Assembly (NCBI GenBank): GCA_937958625.1 | Contig: CALGNO010000125.1 | Coordinates: 1 to 48,014, forward strand | From: an uncultured Neomegalonema sp. | GTDB taxonomy: Bacteria; Pseudomonadota; Alphaproteobacteria; Rhodobacterales; Rhodobacteraceae | Length of the DNA stretch: 48,014 nucleotides | Direction of reading: 5' to 3' | Position numbers and translations under genes: made by a program | The notes under the pieces: model-generated | What the model saw: only the letters and a program-made list of their open reading frames with translations | The model's database searches: none | What the model was told of the DNA's origin: nothing | In this document: in pieces, positions 40,901 through 48,014 of the stretch | Layout: every line of letters starts with the position of its first letter | How positions within the stretch are numbered: the first letter of the stretch is position 1

Positions 40901-42589
40901 ATGACCAGCGAAACACACACGAGCGTTCCCCCTTGGGCAGCGGGCACCCAAGGGCGTATGGACGAGTTGAATCCCGGCCTGACCGAAGACCAGATCGCAA
41001 TCGTTGCCGGTTATGGCGAAGAACGCGCCTTTACCGATGGGACGTGGCTTTGGCGTACCGGAGAGCGGGACGCGGGTTTCTTTCTGGTCCTCGACGGTGC
41101 CATCGACATCGTTAACACCCATAACGAGCGGAACGAGGTGATCATCACCCACGGGCGCGGTCACTATGGCGGCGAGATCGTCACCATGACCGGGCGCGGC
41201 GCGATGGTCGGGGGGCGTGCCAACGGTGACCTGAAGGCCATCGCCCTGACCACGGAACAGCTGCGCCGCCTGATTGCGCTGGAATCCGAGCTGGGCGAGA
41301 CCATGCTGCTCAGCTTTATCCTGCGGCGGATGCGAATGATCGCGGAAACCCAGGGCGACGTCACGCTCTACGGCGTTGCGGCAGAGGCGGAGACCGGCAC
41401 GGTACGCTCGTTTCTGTCCCGCAACGGCTTGCCGTTCCATTTCGTGGATACCGCAGAAGAAGGAGCGGCGGAGCGATTGGGCGCGCTCGATCTCACCCCC
41501 GAAGATCGTCCGGTTCTCGCCACCGGTCGGGGCACCCTGATCAAGCCAACGATCCGCGCCCTCGCCGAGCATCTGGAAATCGCCGCGCAAATCGAAAGCG
41601 GCGGTCACTACGACGTCGTCATCATCGGGGGTGGACCCGCTGGCCTCGCCGCCGCCGTCTATGGCGCGTCCGAGGGATTGAGCGCGCTGGTCATCGAGCG
41701 GATTGCGCCCGGGGGACAGGCGGCGACGTCGTCTCGCATCGAGAACTTTTTCGGCTTTCCCACGGGCATTACGGGACAAGCCCTGACCGGACGCGGCTTT
41801 CTGCAAGCGCATAAGTTCGGGGCCGAGATCGCCCCCGCGCGCTGTATCGAACGCTTCGACTGCGGCGCGCCGCACCGGCTGACCCTCGATGGCGGCGATG
41901 TCGTCACCGCCGGGGCCGTCGTCATTGCCTCGGGGGCGATTTACCGCGAGCCGCCCATTGCCAATCTCGACCGTTTTACCGGCGGCGGCATCCATTACGG
42001 CGCAAGCCATGTGGAGGCGCAGCTGTGCAAGGGCGAAGACGTCGCCGTCATCGGGGGCGGCAACTCGGCGGGTCAAGCCGCCGTCTTTCTGTCGACCCAT
42101 GCCCGGCGCGTGCGGATCATGATCCGGGGCGAAAGCCTGACCGCCAGTATGTCGAGCTATCTGATCGACCGCATCGAGCGCACGCCGAATATCGACGTGA
42201 TGCCCTTTACCGAGGTCGAGGAAGCCCGCGGCACCCACAAACTGGAAACCCTGCGCGTCCTGAACAACAGGACCAGCGAAACGACGGACATCGACACCCG
42301 GCAGCTGTTCATCTTTATCGGCGCGGTCCCGGCAACGGATTTTCTGCCCGAGGACGTGCAGCTCGACGATAAGGGATTTGTCATCACCGGGCCGGACCTG
42401 ACGCCGGACATGCTGTCACGGGCAGGCTGGAAGGCCGAGCGCACACCCACGCATCTGGAGACCAGCGTGCCGGGTGTCTATGCGGTCGGCGATGTGCGAT
42501 CCGGGTCGGTCAAGCGGGTGGCTTCCGCCGTGGGCGAAGGGTCGGTATGCATCCAGTTCGTGCATCGGGTACTGGCCGAGACCGCGTGA
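40901..42589 (+). CDS. FAD-dependent oxidoreductase with N-terminal cyclic-nucleotide-binding domain
   Basis: A 562-residue protein. Residues about 20-150 form a cyclic-nucleotide-binding domain, with GGEIVTMTGRGAMVGGRAN in the phosphate-binding position. A small alpha/beta region (about 160-225) follows. The C-terminal part is a thioredoxin-reductase-like FAD domain (VVIIGGGPAGLAAAVYGASE, about 240-260) with an inserted NAD(P) domain (VAVIGGGNSAGQAAVFLS, about 382-399) and closing FAD motif (GVYAVGDVRSGSVKRVASAV). The CxxC disulfide of thioredoxin reductase is absent, so its electron acceptor must differ. AGGAGCGGGC precedes the ATG. The architecture implies control by cAMP or cGMP. Confidence 0.88.
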   Translation: MTSETHTSVPPWAAGTQGRMDELNPGLTEDQIAIVAGYGEERAFTDGTWLWRTGERDAGFFLVLDGAIDIVNTHNERNEVIITHGRGHYGGEIVTMTGRGAMVGGRANGDLKAIALTTEQLRRLIALESELGETMLLSFILRRMRMIAETQGDVTLYGVAAEAETGTVRSFLSRNGLPFHFVDTAEEGAAERLGALDLTPEDRPVLATGRGTLIKPTIRALAEHLEIAAQIESGGHYDVVIIGGGPAGLAAAVYGASEGLSALVIERIAPGGQAATSSRIENFFGFPTGITGQALTGRGFLQAHKFGAEIAPARCIERFDCGAPHRLTLDGGDVVTAGAVVIASGAIYREPPIANLDRFTGGGIHYGASHVEAQLCKGEDVAVIGGGNSAGQAAVFLSTHARRVRIMIRGESLTASMSSYLIDRIERTPNIDVMPFTEVEEARGTHKLETLRVLNNRTSETTDIDTRQLFIFIGAVPATDFLPEDVQLDDKGFVITGPDLTPDMLSRAGWKAERTPTHLETSVPGVYAVGDVRSGSVKRVASAVGEGSVCIQFVHRVLAETA

Positions 42590-42601
42590 GGCGGCCCCTC
42601 G

Positions 42602-45265
42602 TCAGAACCGTTTTTGCAGCCGGTCCAGATAGTCGCGCTCTTGCTCGGAGCGCTCGCGTTCGGATTGGCGGCGGCGGATTTCGCGCTGGATTTCGAGGGC
42701 GCGGTTACGGGCGCGCTCGCCAGGGACTTCGACACCGAGGCCATCATCGGGACCGACGGTGCGGCTGAGCCGCCCAAACGGGTCGAACTGTTCGGCATTG
42801 GAGCCGGTTTCCGCGCCGCTCTGGCGACCGTTCGGGGTGCCCTCGCCCTCCTGCGCATTGCGCGCGGCTTCCTCAGCAAGGGCCTGCGCCCCCTCGCGCA
42901 GGCGGTCGAGCGCCCGCGCCTGCCGGTCGATGGCGTCGTTCAGGTCGCCCTCGCCGATGCTGTCGCGGGCAGATCCCATTTCGCGCTCGGCATCGCCCAA
43001 CGCATCGGCGGCACCGGGGGCATCGAGGTCGCCGAGCATTCCGTCGAGTTCACCGCGCAGGCCCTCTTGGCGGCCCTGTAGGGTGCCCTGACCCGGACGT
43101 CCGCTCTGGCCGCCTTCACGACCCTGACCGCCCTGACCCTGACCGTATTGCTCGCCATTGCCCTGACTCTGGCCGGGGCCGGGTTGCTGGCCTTGGCCCT
43201 GCTGGCCCTGCTGGCCGCCTTGTCCCTGGCCTTGCCTGCCTTGGCCCTGCTGACCCTGACGCCCTTGCTGGCCTTGCTGTCCTTGCTGTCCTTGCTGTCC
43301 TTGTTGGCCTTGCTTACCCTGTTGCTGTTGGCCGTTCTGACCCTGTTGCAGATCCTGAAAGGTCTCGTCGGCGAGTTCCTGCTGACGGCGCATCATGTCC
43401 TGCAACGCCTGTTCCTGCTGGCTGGCAGAGCCTTCGCCCTGACCCTGGGACATTTGCAGATTTTCAAGCATCTCGCTGAGCGCCTGAAGCATTTGTTCGG
43501 CTTGATCGCGGGAGCCGTCCTTGGCTGTCTGTTCGAGTTGTTCGAGCAGGCGTTCGAGGTCTTGGCGGGTCATGGCCCGCTGGTTCTCGCTCGGCTGGCC
43601 CTGTTGCGGCTCGCGCCCGTTCTGGCGGTCGCGCATCGCCTGACGCGCCATTTCGTCCAGATACTCGTTCATCTTCTCGCGCAGCTCGGCCATGAGCTGT
43701 TCGATTTCCTCGTCCGAGGCCCCGCGCTCCAGCGCGTCCTGCAACCGGCGCTGGGCCGCGCGCAACTGTTCGAGGGCATTGTCGAGATCGCCCTCCTCCA
43801 ACCGGATAGCCGCGTGCCACAGCAGGTTCAGAATATCCGTGCGCTCGGCACGAAAGCGGTCTTCTTCCACGGCATAGGTCAGGCGCTTTTTCGCCGTCGA
43901 GGTCGCGAGGAAGGCGGTGGTGTCGTTGAAATAGTCGTCGGGATAGTCGGTGAACGCCTCGATCATATCGAGGGCGTCCCACGCCACCCGGTAATCCCAC
44001 GCCAGATCACGCCGCTGTTCGATCAGCGCCTTGGCCATCGGTTCAGTGAAGACGCGCCCGGGCAGGATAAAACTGACGGGTTGGGACTCGGCGGTGTTGC
44101 CCGCCGCATCCTCGGCATAGAGCGTCATGATGACCGGCGAGCCGACCCAAGGGTGCTCGGCGAAGTCCTGCTCCACCGTCTGTTCGATGACCTCATCGGC
44201 GAGGCTGGAGGGTGGGGTGAGGACCATTTCGATGGGCTCTTCGATGGCCTCGGGCGGGTTTTCTATGCCCGAACGATCCGCAACGATGGTCGCCCGTGCA
44301 GTGACGACGCCGTAGTCATCCTCGGCGGTGAACGAAAAGCCCAGCGCGCGGGTCGCGGTGGCGGCGGGCGGGTCACTGACGCCGATTTGCGGCGCGTTGT
44401 CGGGGATGACCGACAGGGTCCAGTTGCCAAGCGACTCGGTCCCGTAATCCACGGCCAGATCGACAGGGTCGGTCACGGTGAGCGTCAGACCGTAGATACC
44501 GCTCGCATCCTCGACAAAGGCCGCGTCAACGCCGCCAGCCGAGGGCGCTTCGGTCACACCGCTGGCGCGCATCGTCACGACCGATCCGGTCGGCACCGAC
44601 AGCGCCTGACCAGTGCGCTCGGTCATATAAAGCGGCGCAACACCGGTATAGGGCGGGGGCGCGACCCATGCTTCCAGCGCAGGGGTCAGGACAGCCGCCT
44701 GAACCACGGGGGGTTTGGGGTCGAGCAAAGCAGCGACCCGATCCACGCCGCCGACTTTGGAATAGGCAAAAGCAACCAGCAGCAACAACGGCGCGAGATA
44801 GCGCAGGCCCCAAGTATCAAAGGCCGAAAGCCGAGTGTTTGCAGGGGGCACCTTCGCCGCCTCTGCCTCGCGCATCAGACGTTCGCGGTGGGCCTGCCAC
44901 ATCCGGCGGGCATCGGGGTTGGTGTCGCCAACCGCCATTTCCTCGTCCAGCATCGACGCGGCACGGTGGGACAGCCCGTCGTCGAGCGAGCGTAGCACAT
45001 CACCACGTGTCGGACCCTCAAGGCGGCGCGCTCCGATGACCAGCGCAACCAACGCAGCGAGACCGAAAATACCGCCGATAACCATCGGCCAGATGCCGGG
45101 GGCGGACTCGAAAACGCCGAGAACCCAGAACGCAGCGGCGAGGCAACCCACGACCCAAAGCGGCCAGAACGCCCGTAAAATCCGTTCGATCCACAGCGAA
45201 CGGCTCGCAGAACGCGCCTTCGCCTCCAGAACGCGGGGCAGCTTCGGTGCCGTCGGATGGGTCAT
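42602..45265 (-). CDS. TIGR02302/DUF4175 family membrane protein
   Basis: An 887-residue protein. Three membrane segments lie in the first 165 residues (about 30-50, 60-85, 145-162). A periplasmic beta-rich region (about 185-420) contains YTGVAPLYMTERTGQALSVP and SDPPAATATRALGFSFTAED. Long helices follow (about 420-630), then a Gln/Gly-rich low-complexity tract (about 635-725) and a helical C-terminus ending EQERDYLDRLQKRF. Family TIGR02302 is alphaproteobacterial and has no known activity. ATG 45265 follows GGAGAGG; a TTG at 45283 is less likely. It starts 19 nt after the lysA stop, so the two are one operon. Confidence 0.9.
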   Translation of the reverse strand: MTHPTAPKLPRVLEAKARSASRSLWIERILRAFWPLWVVGCLAAAFWVLGVFESAPGIWPMVIGGIFGLAALVALVIGARRLEGPTRGDVLRSLDDGLSHRAASMLDEEMAVGDTNPDARRMWQAHRERLMREAEAAKVPPANTRLSAFDTWGLRYLAPLLLLVAFAYSKVGGVDRVAALLDPKPPVVQAAVLTPALEAWVAPPPYTGVAPLYMTERTGQALSVPTGSVVTMRASGVTEAPSAGGVDAAFVEDASGIYGLTLTVTDPVDLAVDYGTESLGNWTLSVIPDNAPQIGVSDPPAATATRALGFSFTAEDDYGVVTARATIVADRSGIENPPEAIEEPIEMVLTPPSSLADEVIEQTVEQDFAEHPWVGSPVIMTLYAEDAAGNTAESQPVSFILPGRVFTEPMAKALIEQRRDLAWDYRVAWDALDMIEAFTDYPDDYFNDTTAFLATSTAKKRLTYAVEEDRFRAERTDILNLLWHAAIRLEEGDLDNALEQLRAAQRRLQDALERGASDEEIEQLMAELREKMNEYLDEMARQAMRDRQNGREPQQGQPSENQRAMTRQDLERLLEQLEQTAKDGSRDQAEQMLQALSEMLENLQMSQGQGEGSASQQEQALQDMMRRQQELADETFQDLQQGQNGQQQQGKQGQQGQQGQQGQQGQQGRQGQQGQGRQGQGQGGQQGQQGQGQQPGPGQSQGNGEQYGQGQGGQGREGGQSGRPGQGTLQGRQEGLRGELDGMLGDLDAPGAADALGDAEREMGSARDSIGEGDLNDAIDRQARALDRLREGAQALAEEAARNAQEGEGTPNGRQSGAETGSNAEQFDPFGRLSRTVGPDDGLGVEVPGERARNRALEIQREIRRRQSERERSEQERDYLDRLQKRF
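43150..43350. repeat. Tandem Gln/Gly codon repeat inside TIGR02302 gene
   Basis: The coding strand carries many CAGGGCCAG, CAAGGACAG and CAGCAAGG-type triplet repeats, seen on the plus strand as CTTGCTGTC/CTTGCTGGC copies at about 43250-43310. They encode the GQQGQQGQQ tract of the protein. Such tracts can vary in length by slippage. The shifted antisense frame gives a spurious Leu-rich open reading frame. Confidence 0.8.
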
Positions 45266-45284
45266 TCGGCCTCTCCTGAGCAAG

Positions 45285-46577
45285 TCAGTCCTCGGATGGA
45301 CCAGCCTCCCCCAGCCAATCCGGTATTACGTCCTTCGCGAGAATATCGTCATATGTGAGGCGCGGTCTAGCGATTGCGAACCGGTCGCCGCTCACAATTA
45401 CCTCAGGCGCGGGCGGGCGGGTGTTGTATTCCGACGCCATCACCGCGCCATAGGCCCCGGCAGAGCGGAAGAAAACCAAATCGTTTTGCGAAATATTTGG
45501 CATAGGACGTTGTTTTGCAAAGGTATCACCGCTCTCGCAAATCGGCCCGACCACGTCGAAGGTTGTTTTGGGCGCGCTGGCCTCGGCCTCGATCACCGGT
45601 TCGATGTCGTGCCATGCGTCATATAGCGCGGGGCGGATCAGATCGTTCATCGCGGCATCGAGGATCAGGAACCGCCGACCGGCGTTTTCCTTAACGTAGA
45701 CGGTGCTGGCGACCAGAATGCCGGAATTGGCCGCGATCAGGCGGCCCGGTTCGATCTCGAACTCCCGGTCCTCCATCCCCGCAAATACCCGCCGCACCAT
45801 CGCGCCATAATCGAAGGGCAGCGGCGGGGGCTGGTTGTCGCGAGTATAAGGCACGCCGAGGCCGCCCCCGAGGTCGAGACGCGGAATCGGGATGCCATCC
45901 GCCTCCAGCCGCTCGACCAGGTCGCGCATCAGGACGTAGGCTTGCTCATAGGGTGCAAGATCAGTGAGTTGCGACCCGATATGCATGTCGATACCGAGCA
46001 CGTCGATCCCGGCCATATCCGCCGCCACACGGTAAAGACGCGGGGCATCTTCATAGGCGATGCCGAATTTGTTCTCTGCCTTGCCCGTCGAGATTTTCTC
46101 GTGGGTCTTGGCGTCGACATCGGGGTTCACGCGCATGGACATCGGCGCGACCACGCCCATTGCCAGCGCGACCTCGTTCAGCAGGTGAAGTTCAGGTTCG
46201 GACTCGACATTGATCTGTCGGACGTTGTTTTCAAGCGCAAATTGCAGCTCGCGCCGGGTCTTGCCGACGCCCGAAAAGATGATCCGCTCGCCGGGAATGC
46301 CCGCCGCAAGGGCACGCCGGAACTCGCCCTCGGACACGACATCGGCCCCGGAGCCCAGCCGCGCGAGGGTGCGCAGGACCGCGAGGTTGGAGTTGGCCTT
46401 GACCGCATAGCAAATCAGGCAGTTCAGCCCGCCCAGCGCCTCCACGAACAGGCTGTAATGCCGCTCAAGCGTCGCGGTCGAATAGCAATAGAAGGGCGTG
46501 CCGACCTCCGCCGCGATGCCCGGCACCGGCACATCCTCGGCATGGAGAACGCCGTCGCGATAGAGAAAATGATCCAT
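45285..46577 (-). CDS. lysA: Diaminopimelate decarboxylase
   Basis: A 430-residue pyridoxal-phosphate enzyme making L-lysine from meso-diaminopimelate. The cofactor Lys lies in CYAVKANSNLAVL (about 57-69). The phosphate-binding Gly-rich loop LDLGGGLGVPY is at about 244-254. The second-subunit Cys is in VGPICESGD (about 350-358), and SAGAYGAVMASEYN is near the end. Length fits. A small lipoprotein gene lies 127 nt upstream and the TIGR02302 gene lies directly downstream, a common alphaproteobacterial order. Confidence 0.96.
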   Translation of the reverse strand: MDHFLYRDGVLHAEDVPVPGIAAEVGTPFYCYSTATLERHYSLFVEALGGLNCLICYAVKANSNLAVLRTLARLGSGADVVSEGEFRRALAAGIPGERIIFSGVGKTRRELQFALENNVRQINVESEPELHLLNEVALAMGVVAPMSMRVNPDVDAKTHEKISTGKAENKFGIAYEDAPRLYRVAADMAGIDVLGIDMHIGSQLTDLAPYEQAYVLMRDLVERLEADGIPIPRLDLGGGLGVPYTRDNQPPPLPFDYGAMVRRVFAGMEDREFEIEPGRLIAANSGILVASTVYVKENAGRRFLILDAAMNDLIRPALYDAWHDIEPVIEAEASAPKTTFDVVGPICESGDTFAKQRPMPNISQNDLVFFRSAGAYGAVMASEYNTRPPAPEVIVSGDRFAIARPRLTYDDILAKDVIPDWLGEAGPSED

Positions 46578-46657
46578 GCAGGGTCGGGCCTCGTTGTAGG
46601 GAGATTACGGCGCGGTCAATCTCGCGGTCGACACGAGACTCTTGGTCCAAAGAGGAG

Positions 46658-46680
46658 ATCGTCGGGTCAAGCCCGAGGAT
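46658..46680. repeat. REP-like palindrome between small lipoprotein and lysA
   Basis: ATC-G-TCGGG-TCAAG-CCCGA-G-GAT forms a 5-bp stem extended by 3 bp beyond a G/G mismatch. The TCGGGTCAAGCCCGAGGATG sequence is of a type often dispersed in alphaproteobacterial intergenic regions. It may end or stabilise the lipoprotein transcript. Confidence 0.5.
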
Positions 46681-46704
46681 GACTGGTCCTCTATCGGCAG
46701 CGGA

Positions 46705-46917
46705 CTATAGGCCGCGCTTCCCGGCGCATCCCGGCGTCGCGCAGGGCGAGCCGCCGCCGAACAGCGTCGTGCGCGGCAGGTCGGGTTCGGTGACGGCATC
46801 TTCGACGACCGAGGTGACGACCGGGGGCGGCGCTGCGCCCTCGCGAATCGGTGCGCCATCGACGCCGCAGGCACCAAGCCCCACGAGCGTCACGGCGGCT
46901 AGCAATGCGCTTCTCAT
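46705..46917 (-). CDS. Small lipoprotein upstream of lysA
   Basis: A 70-residue protein with a signal peptide and lipobox (LGAC, Cys17), then a short Pro-rich, disordered mature part (APIREGAAPPPVVTSVVEDA) with two further Cys near the end. Small lipoproteins before lysA are common in proteobacteria and some (LptM) help assemble the LPS translocon. I infer the same type from place and size, but the mature sequence is too short for a firm family call. Confidence 0.7.
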   Translation of the reverse strand: MRSALLAAVTLVGLGACGVDGAPIREGAAPPPVVTSVVEDAVTEPDLPRTTLFGGGSPCATPGCAGKRGL

Positions 46918-47004
46918 TCACACCCCCTTGCAGACATTCGCCCATTTAAGGCACTGGGCACGGCCATGGCGAGCGCCTTATGCGTCCTGCGACAGCTTTG
47001 CCGA

Positions 47005-47271
47005 TCAACCCGGTGCCATGCCGAGGGCGTGCAGATAGAGATCGAGCATCGCCTCTTCTTCGGATCGCTCGGAAGGGTCTTTCTTTCGCAGGGCAACGAC
47101 CTTGCGCAAGGTCTTGGTATCGTAGCCGTTTCCCTTGGCCTCGGCATAGACTTCCTTGATCTGCTCCGCGACTTCCTTCTTTTCCTCTTCGAGCCGTTCG
47201 ATGCGCTCGACGATGGTGCGAAGCTGGTCAGCGGCGACCTTGGTGCTGGAAAAGTCGTCGTCTTCGGCCAT
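47005..47271 (-). CDS. gapR: Nucleoid-associated protein GapR (DUF2312)
   Basis: An 88-residue protein nearly all of which is the DUF2312/GapR domain: [20 protein letters not shown], then helical residues and the conserved [18 protein letters not shown] (about 47-64) and [10 protein letters not shown] at the end. GapR binds overtwisted, AT-rich DNA as a clamp and supports replication in alphaproteobacteria. Length is normal. Confidence 0.95.
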   Translation of the reverse strand: MAEDDDFSSTKVAADQLRTIVERIERLEEEKKEVAEQIKEVYAEAKGNGYDTKTLRKVVALRKKDPSERSEEEAMLDLYLHALGMAPG

Positions 47272-47366
47272 GGGTCAGGAATCCTTGTGGTCATCGGGAT
47301 GATCGAATTGAGGGCGCTTGGATAGGGCCATGCCGCCCCGCCCGCAAGGATTTACCGACAGGGGCC

Positions 47367-48014
47367 TCAGCGCCCTCCCATCCCCGCCCGCATCGCGAGC
47401 CGTTTGAGGGGCGGCGTCCGGCCTAGCAAGGCCAGCCCCGCGCGCCTTATATCACGCACCGGGCGCAGGCTGCTGAGGACCGACCGGTTCAACAAATCGA
47501 CCCCCGCTGTCCGGGCCAGAATATCCGGCATCCGGCGGCGGCTATAGGTCGAGAGCACGCTGTCTGCACCGGGGTCTTCAGTCCCCTCGATCAGGGATGC
47601 GAGGGTTTCGACGTCGCGCAGGGACGTATTGAACCCCTGTGCGCCGATGGGTGGAAAGGCGTGAGCGGCCTCGGCCATCAGCGCGATACGGGGCGCGGTC
47701 AGGGCCTTCGCGACGGTGATCTCCGACGGCCACATCGCGCGATTGGCGATGGTCTCGATCCTGCCGACAACGCCCTGACTGCGGTGCTGCAATTCCTCGC
47801 GAAAGTCATCGTCATCAAGGGCGATCAGACGGTCGGCTTCGGCATCGGGATTCATCCACACAACCCCGGATGCGCCCCCCGGCAAGGGCGCGAAAGTCAG
47901 CGGGCCGCCGACATGGTGCATCTCGGTCGAAATGCCCTCGTGGTCGCCGGAATGGGTGATGCGGCAGGCGACGATCTTTTGCGGAAAAGCCCAGTGCCGC
48001 TCTCCGATACCGGC
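47367..48014 (-). CDS. UbiH/VisC-type FAD monooxygenase, C-terminal part
   Basis: The frame is open to the window edge, so only the last 215 residues are seen. The FAD-binding motif near the middle, RIALMAEAAHAFPPIGAQGF followed by NTSLRDVETLASLI, is that of the UbiH/UbiF/Coq6 family, which hydroxylates ubiquinone precursors. The usual GD before AAH is AE here. The C-terminus (VLSTYSRRRMPDILARTAG, LNRSVLSSLRPVRDIRRAGL) also fits. Which ring position is hydroxylated cannot be told. Confidence 0.85.
   Translation of the reverse strand, partial: AGIGERHWAFPQKIVACRITHSGDHEGISTEMHHVGGPLTFAPLPGGASGVVWMNPDAEADRLIALDDDDFREELQHRSQGVVGRIETIANRAMWPSEITVAKALTAPRIALMAEAAHAFPPIGAQGFNTSLRDVETLASLIEGTEDPGADSVLSTYSRRRMPDILARTAGVDLLNRSVLSSLRPVRDIRRAGLALLGRTPPLKRLAMRAGMGGR

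Noticed and set aside
40889-42238. A 449-codon open frame on the minus strand
   Set aside because: It is antisense to the FAD oxidoreductase and shows no motif or ribosome-binding site.
43148-44995. A 615-codon Leu-rich open frame on the plus strand
   Set aside because: It is the antisense frame of the TIGR02302 gene. Its LALLALL runs come from the Gln/Gly codon repeat and do not represent membrane helices.
1-48014. CRISPR arrays, insertion sequences, prophage genes and rRNA
   Set aside because: No regularly spaced repeats, transposase or integrase motifs, phage structural genes or rRNA stretches were seen on either strand.

Overview
The window is a stretch of an alphaproteobacterial chromosome. 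The case rests on gapR, lysA followed by a TIGR02302-type protein, an EipB-type envelope protein, an MJ0042 zinc-ribbon membrane protein, DUF2161 and DUF4174 proteins, and methylsuccinyl-CoA dehydrogenase of the ethylmalonyl-CoA pathway. A member of Rhodobacterales or a close relative is the best guess from gene content; no rRNA or other taxonomic marker is present.

Region 1 (65-14331) holds a tRNA-Phe gene followed by a type III secretion (T3SS) locus, all T3SS genes on the minus strand. Read in the direction of transcription it runs: a 289-residue unknown protein; a 383-residue unknown protein with a serine-rich N-terminus and a beta-rich C-terminus; a LuxR/NarL-type response regulator; a packed ten-gene operon sctJ-K-L-N-O-Q-R-S-T-U; a second LuxR-type regulator; and sctV. 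The export apparatus (R, S, T, U, V), ATPase complex (N, L, O), sorting platform (K, Q) and inner-ring lipoprotein (J) are all present. Secretin (SctC), SctD, needle (SctF), inner rod (SctI), ruler (SctP) and recognisable translocators are not in the window. SctU has FTKD where the autocleaved NPTH motif should be, and the ruler gene expected between sctO and sctQ is missing. One of the two regulators has lost every phospho-switch residue of its receiver domain. TACGTAG/CTACGTAG palindromes lie 70-120 nt before three of the transcription units, which suggests a locus-specific regulon.

Region 2 (14332-23940) is mostly housekeeping and catabolism: an ECHDC3-like crotonase, 3-hydroxyisobutyryl-CoA hydrolase and 3-hydroxyisobutyrate dehydrogenase (valine breakdown), an adenylate cyclase-FHA protein, FolD, an ectoine hydrolase-like M24 protein, MazG and an EipB-type periplasmic protein. 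A candidate small RNA with a strong terminator sits before mazG.

Region 3 (23989-37294) has a DUF4344 metallopeptidase-like protein, transketolase, a DUF2161 nuclease-fold protein, two YcxB-like membrane proteins, a HAD phosphatase, MepA, a phytase-like esterase, a large DUF2339 membrane protein, methylsuccinyl-CoA dehydrogenase and a META-domain lipoprotein.

Region 4 (37355-48014) is envelope and core metabolism: PlsC-type acyltransferase, FtsX, FtsE, the divergent zinc-ribbon protein, a cyclic-nucleotide-binding FAD oxidoreductase, the TIGR02302 protein, LysA, a small lipoprotein, GapR and the C-terminal part of a UbiH-type monooxygenase cut by the window edge. The most notable content is the T3SS locus, with its apparently altered substrate switch and its two-regulator control.
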